From Polytrichum commune (Eukaryota > Streptophyta > Polytrichopsida > Polytrichales > Polytrichaceae), in NCBI GenBank assembly GCA_950295325.1, contig OX485805.1, positions 41,502,758-41,566,757 on the forward strand: a stretch of 64,000 nt of DNA, given 5' to 3'. Below the pieces are notes generated by a model that saw only the letters and a list, made by a program, of their open reading frames with translations, was not told the origin of the DNA and did not search any database. The translations under genes were made by a program, and so were the position numbers. Of this stretch, positions 1 through 10,362 are shown one piece after another (position 1 is the stretch's first letter; each line of letters starts with the position of its first letter).

Positions 1-320
1 ATATATTGTTTGGGTATATGCATAGATGTATGTCTATCTATGGATATTGCTAGATACATAGACCATACTCACAGGTGATATTTACAAACGCACGTTCGTA
101 AACTCTTAGCCATCACATGTGATTGAATCATTAATACAAATGCGTTCATTTGTGATTTACGAACGCGCGTTTGTAAACTCTCAATCACCATATATGTTTC
201 AACCAATACTATAAATGCGTTGATTTGTGATTTACGAACGTGCGTTTGTAAACTCTCAACCATCATCTATGTTTGAACCAATACTACAAATGCATTGATT
301 TGTGATTTGTGATTTATATT
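1..320. repeat. Outer-left palindrome repeats
   Basis: No gene is seen. Three near-copies of a 22-bp palindrome (TTTACGAACG, two variable bases, then its complement) start at 81, 156 and 231, exactly 75 bp apart. They lie in a tandem unit that also contains an 'aatgcgttgatttgtgat'-like stretch. The same palindrome builds the arrays at 766-1240 and 4204-4711, but here the spacer sequence and period differ. The repeat may continue left of the window. Confidence 0.7.
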
Positions 321-714
321 TGTACCATAGGTTGGTTGAAGCTTAGAAACATTGGATCTGGATTCGGTTTGCGAAAACCACCTTTGACCAAAAACGTTAG
401 CTAGTCATAAGGATCCGAAAACTCCACTATAGGTTGTAGAAGGTTACAAATGCCAGCTCTAAGCTTATATTATGGAAATAACATCTAAAAGTTGGCCATT
501 CAGACCAAAAACGTGAGCTCGTAGGTAGTGTCCAAGACATATTTTTTAGCCTTAAACGGAAGTTTAAGGCGATCATACGTCAAAGGAGTTTTCTAGAGAT
601 GCACTAGGTTGGGAGGTGTTTTTGCAAGGCTTGGAAATGACTAGCAAGAAAAGAGTTAATGTAGCAAGGAAGGATTGCAAACACCCATCAACAATGGGCT
701 TTCATATATACGTA
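321..714 (+). repeat. Left inverted arm (394 bp)
   Basis: It starts TGTACCATAGGTTGGTTG and ends at CATATATACGTA. Its reverse complement is found at 4777-5170 with only scattered substitutions and small indels. There is no coding potential. Confidence 0.9.
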
Positions 715-765
715 CTATGCAGCATTTGGTTGCTGCGCAGAAGTTTACGAAAATGTGGGCCGATG

Positions 766-1240
766 TTTATGAACGCCCGTTCGTAAATGTGCATCGAGGT
801 TTACGAACGCCCGTTCGTAAATGTGGGCCGAGGTTTACGAACGCACGTTCGTAAATGTGGGCCGAGGTTTACGAACGCACGTTCGTAACTGTGCAGCACT
901 TGGTTGCTGCGCAGAAGCTTACGAAAATGTAGGCCGATGTATACGAACGCCCGTTCGTAAATGTGTGCCGATGTTTACGAACGCACGTTCATAACTGTGC
1001 AGCACTTGGTTGCTGCAAAGAAGTGTACGAAAATGTGGGCCGAGGTTTACGAACGCCCGTTCGTAAATGTGCGCTGACGTTTACGAACGCACGTTCGTAA
1101 CTATGCAGCACTTAGTTGCTGCGCAGAAGTGTACGAAAATGTGGGCCGAGGTTTACGAACGGGCGTTCGTAAATGTGGCGGAGATTTACGAACGCCCGTT
1201 CGTAAATGTGGGCCGACGTTTACGAACGCACGTTCGTAAA
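766..1240. repeat. Left palindrome array, 11 dyads with 34/72-bp period
   Basis: Eleven 22-bp dyads (TTTACGAACG, two bases, CGTTCGTAAA, with few variants) start at 766, 800, 834, 868, 940, 974, 1046, 1080, 1152, 1185 and 1219. The steps are 34, 34, 34, 72, 34, 72, 34, 72, 33 and 34. The alternating 34 + 72 makes a 106-bp higher-order unit. The short linker reads TGTGGGCCGAGG or similar. The long linker adds GTGCAGCACTTGGTTGCTGC, itself partly self-complementary. The 128-aa plus-strand frame across the array is a by-product of the repeat and is not called as a gene. Confidence 0.92.
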
Positions 1241-4203
1241 ACTCCGGAATACGCGGCGGTATATGCGGTGGATATACGTTGTACATACATGAAGTGTGTA
1301 GTGTGGACGTATAGAAATGTGATATTATGCGCGCACTCCTACAAGTCTCTAGAGGAGTCTCTAGAGCATGCCGCAAAAAAGAGCTATGGTGTGGGGGGGA
1401 AGACCTTTAAGTACTGCTCTAGGGCGATTCAAAATCCCTTGGATGCTCTTTAAAAAGCGGATTCCCGCCGCCTACCTTAACCTAACAATATGTCATTCTA
1501 TCCATGCGAAACATGTATGACGCTATGTATGGAACATGTATGGCATGCATGCAACATATTGAAAATATTAATGTCGCTCGCACACCTTAGGTGTTACCAA
1601 GGCCTCAGGATAGAAACATAAATACTATAATAGTCAAATGTTATTGAAATATGATGATGCTTAACATTAAATAAATGATTTGCGACCAAGTTATGAAATC
1701 CAAGTTTTTGGGCAATTGATACCTATATGTTACCAAGGTCTAAGTGATATATATATATACACATATATACAATGAGGTAGGAGTGGGTCAAAATTAGTTG
1801 TGGAGGCCCCTAAAATTGCATATATTATATGATTCACATCAAAACATGTCCAGAATATGCTCACTAAGTGTGTGGCCACCAATAAAAAGTCGGATTAATT
1901 TGGAATGGCTTGTAAGGTAGAGGAAGGATATGATATGAAACCATACCTAGGTATAATGTAGGTCTTAATTTAAGTGCAAACCTAGATGTGGAAAGATTGA
2001 ATTAATCCGGAATGTGTGGCAAGATTGAAATTAATTTGGAATGGTACATAAGGTAGAGTAAGCATATGAATTCAAAACATACCTAGGTCGAGTCACACTA
2101 ATTGCATGTTTTTGCATCCTACGAGAAGTAGGTGCATAACTAAAAGTATTCATTTAAAGTTGAGTCTTAAGACATGCATGTTAGAATAAGATTAAGTATG
2201 GACTGTGTGATCAAAATGCACTCAACATTATTAAGGTGAAAGAGGAAGAATTCCAAACTTCACTTTTGACATAAACCAAAGTTGTATCTCAAATCCAATT
2301 TTGAATCTTGAAATGACAATCGGCATGATTCTCAATAGTTGTTATTAACCGGATGAAGCAATATCCAATCCAACCAACATTGGTAGACCAGTTGGACATG
2401 CCCACATACCACAACATGGCCACATATTTTGAATATTGGTAAGATTAAAAGATTTAGGGATGTAGGGTTTAGGGTTTGGGGTTAGGGTTTGTGAAAGTTG
2501 TGCATGTCCGACAGTTAATACAATAGATTACACACACAAACGATATTGACTACTCAATAGCCCATATTGCACTCACTTAATTATGTAGAATGCACATTTT
2601 ATACTTGCCAAACATCTGATCACATGGCTCAAGTACACTTAGTTCAAGTTGAAGTTAAAGTTCAATGCACTATACAAATGTTAGTTCAAGTTGACACCTA
2701 ATTATATGAATTGATGACATGTTCGAAATTGAATTTCCCTCCACCTCTACTAAAATTAAGTTCACTCCCTCCCCCCAATCTCAAATTGTGTATTTTATGA
2801 AGCTAATAATGATTAGAGGAACTAATGAACAACTTGAAAGATATTTCATTCTTGAAAACATTATATTTCAAAACACCATATGAGCATCCTTGGGGTTGGA
2901 TTCTTCAACAAATTTCTACTAAATGATGTGCATTGTTCACTACAAATTTATACTCCCTATGTACCTAATGTTTACAAAAGAACCAAATGTATAGGGACTA
3001 ATAGAATGGGGAGAAAAAATTCATTTGTATTTATACTAAGCTATTCAAATCAATATGATAAACACCTATACTACATATACATAATACAAAACATGAATTA
3101 AGCATGCCTTCATTACTTACAAATTCTACTTTTATTTTCATGCAAGAGAGTCATCGAACGTTTTTCCATCCTAACAAGTATGGACAAGGTAGTCATATGA
3201 CTGCCTCCATAATATGACAACAATTCATGTATCGTAACTTGGATGAAACTAACACATTTCAATGGTAACAAATTCCCTCCCCGCCCCCACCCCTATCCCA
3301 TCCCATCCCATCCCATCCCATCCCATCCCATCCCCTCCCCACACCCCATCCCACCACATCCCAACCCTTCCCACGTGCAGGAGGCCACGTAGCAACGATA
3401 GGGAAACCCTAACGGCGTTGGCTACCTCCCCGCACCCCTTCTTCTCCTTTCATTGTCATTTGGAGCATAGAAAGAAGAAGCGGAACGCTAAGCACATGCG
3501 GAGCGGAGCTCTTGTCATTTCTTACTCATATATTTTCTTTGTTTTGTTGGCGCTCGTGTTTGAGAGTCGCAGATCTCTTTTGAGAGTTGCAAGTTTGCTA
3601 GTAGAGAGCTTGAGAGCTACAAACTTGAAAGTTGCATACACATAAGAGTTGTTGCAAGGGTATGTATGTAACGTGCGAGGGCTTAAGAGTGTGAGGGAGG
3701 AATGACTAATGTGAGGGTGCAGTAGATTGAATTTACAATTCTGAGGTTTTCGAAGTTTTTCACTAAATGAGGAAGCACAAGTTTTGGATGTATACCAATT
3801 CAACGTGCATAGTGTAATCCTCCTGAACTCACTTCCTTCACATTTTGAAATTTTTTTCATTGTTGAATTCCATGTGTTTTTTTCCATGTATGTTGAGCTT
3901 TGGCATGTTTTGTTTGCAAGCTTCCCCATGTTTTTCGATTTAGTGTTCTCTCACAACCTGAAACTCAATTTTGATTTCATTCGGTTGTTTCAATTTTTAT
4001 CGTTCTCAATTTTTATCTTCACTTGCAGTATGCAAAGGCACCAATTCAAGGTTGATAGGTATCAATCACAAACCAAAAGTGGCAAGATGCAATGGACAAA
4101 TTACTGATACATATCAACCACTCCATTATAGACCAATGCATATTTGTATTTGTTTATATATGAATATAAAAACCATATGTACATGCGTAAATACCGGAGC
4201 ATG
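1241..4203. other. Interior of the foldback-like element, no recognisable gene
   Basis: Mostly AT-rich DNA with only short frames and no known domain. Small features are an interstitial telomere-like tract with TTTAGGG-type repeats at 2461-2492 and a TCCCA microsatellite at about 3296-3333. From about 3380 to 3650 there is a more GC-rich stretch with CCCTAACGGCG. It could be a captured promoter or 5' UTR fragment, but nothing identifies a source gene. Confidence 0.5.
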
Positions 4204-4711
4204 TTTACGAACGGGCGTTCGTAAACTTCAGCGCAACAACCAAGTGCTGCACAGTTACGAACGTGCGTTCGTAAACTTCTGCGCAGCAGCCAAGTGCTGC
4301 ACAGTTAGTAAATGTACGCCGACTTTTACAAACGGGCGTTCGTAAACCTCGGCCCACATTTACGAACGGGCGTTCGTTAACCTCGGCCCACATTTACGAA
4401 CGGGCGTTCGTAAACCTCGGCCCACATTTTCGTAAACTTCTGCGCAACAACGAAGTGCTGCACAGTTAGTAAATGTGCGCCGACTTTTACGAACGGGCGT
4501 TCGTAAACCTCGGCCCACATTTTCGTAAACTTCTGCTCATCAACCAAGTGTTGCACTGTTACGAACGTGCGTTTGTAAACCTCGACGAGTATTTACAAAT
4601 GCGCGTTTGTAAACCTTGGCCAACAACAAAGGTTGCATATTTACGAACATGCAATTGTGAACTTCGGCGTAATAACCAAGGGCTGCATGTTTACAAATAC
4701 ACGCTCATAAA
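4204..4711. repeat. Right palindrome array, about 10 dyads
   Basis: Inverted counterpart of the left array. Dyads start at about 4204, 4254, 4325, 4359, 4393, 4486, 4558, 4592, 4640 and 4690. Spacings of 34 and 71-72 recur, but the inward and outward ends are more degenerate than in the left array. The linker is CTCGGCCCACA, the complement of the left linker. Confidence 0.88.
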
Positions 4712-4776
4712 CCTTGGCTACATACAATGAAAATGTGCACCACCCCCCTGCTACAATAATCAATAGCGAATAGGAG

Positions 4777-5170
4777 TACGTATATATGAAAGCCCATTGT
4801 TAATGGGTGTTTGCAGTCCTTCCTTGCTACATTAATTATGTTGTTGCTAGTCATTTCCAAGCCTTGCAAAAACACCTCCCAACCTAGTGCATCTCTAGAA
4901 AACTCCTTTGACGTATGATCGCCTTAAACTTATGTTTAAGGCTTAAAAATATGTCTTGGACACTACCTACGAGCTCACGTTTTTGGTCTGAATGGCCAAC
5001 TTTTAGATGTTGTTTCCATAATATAAGCTTAGAGCTGGCATCTCTAACCTTCTACAACCTATAGTGGAGTTTTCGGGTCCTTATGACTAGCTGACGTTTT
5101 TGGTCAAAGGTGGTTTTCGCAAACCGAATCCAGATCCAACGTTTCTAAGCTTCAACCAACCTATGGTACA
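4777..5170 (-). repeat. Right inverted arm (394 bp)
   Basis: Reverse complement of 321-714, running from TACGTATATATGAAAGCCC to CCAACCTATGGTACA. It is the same length as the left arm, which argues that the two arms are a matched pair and not a chance rearrangement. Confidence 0.9.
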
Positions 5171-6203
5171 TTTTTCAAGTCATTCTAACTATTTGCTCTA
5201 GACGTCTCCTATGAGTGTCACGTTCGCGCATACCCACCCTTTCTACTTTCTAATGCATTCTTTGTTCCTACATGACAAGTTGTCCAATGCACATTTTCAA
5301 TAACACCTTCAACACCTTTGTCTTGCCAACACTAAGGACTATGTTATCTTAGAAGGAGAGCAGTAATAGGAGAATGCCAACAATGAATCTACTCTTCAAA
5401 TCCCTCTTTCAACACTTTGTTGCTTGTTTTCCAAGACTGTTGTCCGTCTGGACTGCCTCACATTTCTAGGTCTAAACTTACAAGCATACACACCTTCTCT
5501 AAGAGTCTAAGCTATCTTCACATATGTGTACTAAGAGAGCCAAAAGGTTCTAGGACAATCTTTATATACCTCAAAACAACTACCTACTAGGTGGGTCAAC
5601 TTGGTAGGTTACCACCCTGTCAAAACACTGCAACTAGCTGTCCTCACGCGTTTTTGCCCTTTGTCCAATACATGACCAACTGGCACATTGAGGTCATAAA
5701 AAATGATCAACTAGTCAAAGAAATGCAATGCTATTTAATAACTTTGGACCAACAAGTCATTATCTGACCAACTAAATTATTAACACCAAATAATTACTAC
5801 TACTGAATAAATTGCTCAGTAGTAAAACAGTAAAGAACCAATTAGTGGACGTTTTAACAACTAATTGCATTAGGGACAAATTTGACGTCAACTAGTAAAC
5901 TAGCATTCTTTTGCCCTTTCGACAATTCGTGTCCAACTAGTCAGTTTTTGATGGGTTGGTTTACTATGAACATTTTATGTTCTTAAAACACGGTGCTAAC
6001 TTCTACCTTAACTTCTATCTTATCTATGTTTGTGCAAATAAACGAAACCACTATACATATTTGCAAACACACATTCGTAAAAATACGTAATGTTGATTTA
6101 CACATTACACATTACACTGATTTACGAACGGTTGTTCGTAAATATGCTACCAAAATCTACTTTAACAATTGAATGTGGATATACTTTATATTGTGCATAA
6201 AGT
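5171..6203. other. Intergenic; two outlying palindromes at the right end
   Basis: No gene recognised. Two further copies of the 22-bp palindrome family lie at about 6060-6081 (degenerate) and 6121-6142, mirroring the outlying copies at 81-252 on the other side of the arms. Confidence 0.5.
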
Positions 6204-6574
6204 ATGGTTTTGGAGAACACGGTGCCCATTTTCAAGTTCCTCATCTGTGATCTCCCAAGCCCTTGCCTCGTTCTCGGCCAAGAAGTATGCGATGAGCTAA
6301 TTGACAAGAATGGTGTGCCAATGCCCAAGTTGGTGGTCGAGGCGGAGGGCAACATTTCCTCAAGGTCTTGAGGTCCAGGTTGTGGCTAGAAGTCCCCCTA
6401 TTGGAGGGAGTCCCCCACGGGAGCTGGCCAACTCCAGAGAACACCCTCCTCATCGACGACAACACCGCCAAGAGCCTTCTTTGTCCCCTCCTATTCTTTC
6501 ACCGTTGCTCTCATTTTCTTGCATCTGCATGTTATGCACTTTACGAGCGCCCATCCCAAACCGCCCCTCCTTAA
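6204..6574 (+). pseudogene. FCP1-like HAD phosphatase fragment (frameshifted relic)
   Basis: From ATG 6204 one frame reads a stretch containing ENTVPIFKFLICDLP and LVLGQEVCDELIDKNG, then hits TGA at 6369-6371. A second frame, shifted near 6368, continues with WLEVPLLEGV and ENTLLIDDNTAKSLL (6437-6481) and ends at 6574. The LLIDD plus following lysine layout resembles the last motif of the FCP1/NIF-type HAD phosphatase domain, and the preceding segment fits the region just before it. The N-terminal DxDxT nucleophile motif is not visible, so this is at most the C-terminal half. The frameshift and missing catalytic start suggest a dead fragment. The family call rests on pattern recognition only. 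Confidence 0.42.
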
Positions 6575-7709
6575 TTTACCCACTCCACTCTGTCTATGAT
6601 ATTGTTTCACAGGTCGCTCCACGCTCGTTTGGTGGCCGACCCTCCTTGACTTCTTCATTGGAGACGCACACAACTCAAGGTTGCATCTTCCGAGTCCGAT
6701 CGTTGTTTGGCCCTCTGGAGAAGTGCAAGACATTCTCTCTTGCAGATGCCTTTGTATTCCACTACAATACCACTTCGTACAATTCGGGAGCGCATTTGGA
6801 CATATTGAAGAACGACACATATTCGAGGCCAGTCAACAAACTTGGCTATAGTTGCGGGCCGGAGATTTTCAAAGCTATAGAGGCCATTGGAGCATTACAG
6901 AGAGAAGCCACCGTAAAAGATATGGACATGGCCGCGAGAAAAAATATAGTGGGACGTACTAAGGTACAAATACCTATAACCGATAACTTAAGCATTTCAG
7001 CATAGCATATCTCGGGTTATCGAGAAGGAGTTTATTTTTGTGCGTAGGAAAATAAGGTTCATGAAGAATGAGCTTTTTTTCAAAATTGATTAAATAAAAT
7101 TAGAATTACTACAATTTTTTTTGTTCGAAAGTTGGTTTGAGCCCATAACCAACATATAGCTTCACCCATGACCAACAACAACTATTTTGACAACTTCCCC
7201 TCCACGAAGTCATATGGTCCTCACGTTTTATATATAAAAATAACGACTTCTAGTAAAGCCATGTGCGTTTATGCATAACTCTACTTATCGGTGATGGGTG
7301 CGTTATCGGTTATGGGTGTCTATACCTTAGTGGGACTATAAACGCCTACGGACTCCCTAAATGTGTGTAGGGGTAGAGCATAGTGCTTGGTTATCCATTC
7401 TATTTGAAGGTCTTCAAGACATTAATGGTATTTCCATTATGTTTGTATTTCAAACCCGTTGAATAGATTCAATTTCCAATCATTCTCCACATCTTCCTTT
7501 CCATTAGCAACAATTTGTCATTTTATACACATATGTTTTCATGTATGGTTCATTTTTTTGTTCACTTTGATGCATTTATGTTGATGATTATATCCAATGT
7601 TATACGTATGGTATTTTAATGTTGTTAACATTGGCTCAAATTTGAAAACCACGTCCTTGAATAGTCTCAAAATCATCAAAAAGTCTCCGATTACTGAATA
7701 TAGTGTTTT
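6575..7709. other. Intergenic, nothing firm
   Basis: A plus-strand frame stays open to 7005 and ends with a hydrophilic stretch (GPEIFKAIEAIGALQREAT), but I recognise no family. It may be more of the decayed FCP1-like locus. The remainder is AT-rich with no signal. Confidence 0.35.
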
Positions 7710-9155
7710 CATTTAAAGGGGAGCCTGGGAGAGGATGGCTCATAATACTAGTAAGCACTTGGATCCCCTTTGTGGAGGTCGGAGTGGATAAAGCGTATGC
7801 AGTGTGTACGTTTGACAAATTTCATTTGACGTTCAACTTGAAATCTAAAGTGTCATGTGACATTTTCAAAAACGAAAATGAATGTCAATCGACATCCACA
7901 TTTTCTTGTAAAATGTCATTTCAATGTCACGTGTCTAGTAGTATGTGTCATTTCAATTTTTTTAAATGTCAATTGATGCGTGGTTTTTTTGTTGACAAGT
8001 CAAACTACATGTCAAAATCTAAATTGTGCGTGTCAATTGATGTGCATTTCATTTCTATGCAATTTTTTGCGTGTCAAATGCCAAAAACTTGCAATTCTTT
8101 TGTCACACATATACACTGAGTGTATGTTTGTAATATGAAGTGGTGTTCACAAGGCCATGGCTATAGGAGACAGGGGGAATTATCGTATGTGAGCGTACCT
8201 CTCATTCATTCAATATAAAAGCCTTGAAATATAGCAATACCATTACCACTTTAGCACTTATTAAATTATTTAAAGGAAAACCACATATTTGGAAATGGTA
8301 AATTTAAAATATAAAAAATTAATATGGGAAATTTGATTTTCCTTTGAATCCGGGATTGTCGAATTTAAAAGAGAAATGACAATGAATAGTTGCCTACAAA
8401 TGGCCAAGTGGTAAAGGTACTACATCAATCTGTGCACTATGTCCCTTTCAATGGTAAGTCACAAAAAGCATGACCTCAATGCTAATGAGGGTTTGGTAAT
8501 GTTTTTGACTTCCAAGTTTATTCCATGCTTTATCAACGGATCCACTTCGAAAATGAAATCCCAGTCAATTGCTTATTTACTCAATGGATGTGAACATATA
8601 TATTGGATTTTGGACTTTGAAGATGAAGTGCACTCAATATGGGTTATATGGTCAAGCGACCTTCAAGAATGCAAGGGCAATTTTATTTTTCAAAGTCGGA
8701 CAGAGCGGGCAGGGAGCATGGACTTCATCCCGGCAGTGAAGCGACCGTGCCCGGCGAGGAACCCAACCCTGGCCATATGTGATCTAGCCTGATGCGTATT
8801 TTGAGAGGAGATGCTCAAAGTATAAGATGGGGGGGAGGGGTCTGTAACTTAATGTGCAAGTCCTTGCCCAATCCATGAGATTTAGTTTTTGACCTCGATA
8901 AAATTTGGAACAAGTGTGAATGGGAGTAGCTCATACATGTGGAAGAAATGATGAAGTAGAGTGAGAAGCATAGATAATGGGGGGGGGGAGGTTTAACTTA
9001 GGAGGTCGAGAGAACAAGGTGCGTCCTCGTGATCTTATCGCTCATGTTTTTCTTATAGCTCATGGTTGGGAAGAACTAGCTTTTGAAAAATACACATCAC
9101 TCTATTTTGGTGGAAGTTGCACCCAAGGGGAATTCTAACCTGTTTACCACATAGC
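7710..9155 (+). repeat. Repeat R2, copy A
   Basis: It is homologous along its length to 28269-29430 (copy B) and is about 1.12 kb without its 327-bp insertion. It starts CATTTAAAGGGGAGCCTGG and ends CTAACC...TTTACCACATAGC. The central part (about 8440-8720) is also found in inverted orientation inside repeat R1 at about 16600-16880 and 24480-24760. Short frames inside are repeat-derived and not called as genes. G-runs occur near 8830 and 8980. Confidence 0.85.
7800..8118. mobile_element. 319-bp hAT-like MITE inside R2 copy A
   Basis: The ends are imperfect inverted repeats beginning CAGTGTGTACGTTTGACAAA and, read inward from the other side, CAGTGTATATGTGTGACAAA. Flanking bases are AGCGTATG (7792-7799) and AGTGTATG (8119-8126), an 8-bp duplication with one mismatch, as expected for hAT elements. 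The matching place in R2 copy B (about 28350) has only one AGTGTGTG and no insert. The interior is rich in TGTCA motifs. A fragment of the same family lies inverted at about 17725-17850. Confidence 0.78.
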
Positions 9156-10362
9156 TTCGAGTTTGTTCAAGGATTAAGCACCCACACAATCAAGAATTAG
9201 ATCATAGAATTATGTGACTTATCTTCAAATACCCTATGCGACCATAAGCAGGCTGGCTGTGAACAATTTGTTTTGACCCCTTTGGCACTTGTTTTGGTAG
9301 TTTTGAGATTGTTTCAACTACTTCTCTTGTTCATGTTGGGTTCCACATTGTCATGCCACGTGGATAATTTTGATTCAACAAAGTTAGCTATCTTTGGATG
9401 AATTCAAATGTGGGAGTGTTCTCTCGACAAGTTTACAGTGGAACCCGTCCTCGGATGCCTACTTGACATTTGTGAGCTCTGTGGTTAAGGGGCAACATAT
9501 CTTAAACATGGTTTTCTTGTTGATCTCCATGCGCAAATGATTCCAATTGATCTAAAAATTTGCATGACACGCAAACATACAAGATCCTTACCATCCAATG
9601 TTGGATTTTTGAGCTTCACATGTCTTGGTGGTGTAAATTCATGTGGAAGGTGCGCAGTTGTGACACCATTGCCTCAAAATTTGTAAAGCTTCCCAAAAAA
9701 TCACAAAATAATGGTTCCAAGATTTGTGAGCAAATATTAGTAGGTGTGTTTCCCTTTTTTTTTATGAGGGTAACTTTTTTCATCTGGAGATGATTTGAGT
9801 GGAGGTTTGATAAAAAGAACCAACTCCAATCTAATTTCTAAACTATTGCCCCCCAAGTCACTATATTTATATCCTACATAACAAAGTTTAATCATTTAAA
9901 ATTTGGACTTTGAAGTAATCACCTCTAATCTGCAAACATCTATACGGTTAGATTTGTCAAAGAAACTCTAGAACTTCAAATATAATCACTGAAATTGATA
10001 TCACATTATTTGGGTAGATTTGATTAAAATTGGGAATGGGAAGTTAGGGGGTTGACAAATGGTTTTGAAACACACACTACAAATGTCCAATATTCTTTGG
10101 AAAGGTCATGAAATTAATAGATAAATTGATTATGTGACCTCTTCAAAACTCCATACAAAAGCATTTATTGAACACAAGAAAATTAAACTATATATGTCTA
10201 GACTAACTTCATCTCCCATCCACATAATCACCTCATGATCATCTTCCATAATGATTGAGTACACTACCTAGCCAAGTATAAAATCATTACTAAAATCAAA
10301 ATGCAAATTCAAAAGTCTTAAATACATCTACAATGAAATTCAAGTACTATCTACCATCAATT
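9156..10362. other. Intergenic, no gene seen
   Basis: AT-rich DNA downstream of the ROCO pseudogene, with only short frames. It probably includes that gene's former 3' flank. No repeat family or RNA gene recognised. Confidence 0.4.

Larger units (their letters stand above)
321..5170. mobile_element. Foldback-like element with long inverted arms and palindrome arrays
   Basis: Bases 321-714 and 4777-5170 are near-identical inverted copies, each 394 bp. Immediately inside each arm lies an array of 22-bp palindromes, and between the arrays is about 3 kb of unique DNA. Long terminal inverted repeats containing tandem subrepeats are the hallmark of Foldback elements and of some Mutator-like elements. 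No transposase is visible in the interior, so the copy would be non-autonomous. I see no obvious target-site duplication at 311-320 against 5171-5180. Similar palindromes also occur outside the arms (81-252 and 6060-6142), so the true ends may be further out. The structure is seen directly; the class assignment is inference. Confidence 0.72.

Noticed and set aside
766-1240. Regular repeat-and-spacer pattern resembling a CRISPR array
   Set aside because: The spacers are themselves repeated, the repeats are perfect dyads within a large inverted structure, and the genome is eukaryotic.
1067-1453. 128-codon plus-strand ORF
   Set aside because: Its first half translates the palindrome array and it has no known domain. 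It is a by-product of the repeat.
2461-2492. Telomere-like TTTAGGG repeats
   Set aside because: Only a few imperfect units, so not a chromosome end. Kept as a minor note in the interior entry.
3262-3645. 127-codon ORF starting in a Pro/Ser/His-rich run
   Set aside because: The N-terminus is the TCCCA microsatellite, and the rest has no recognisable domain.
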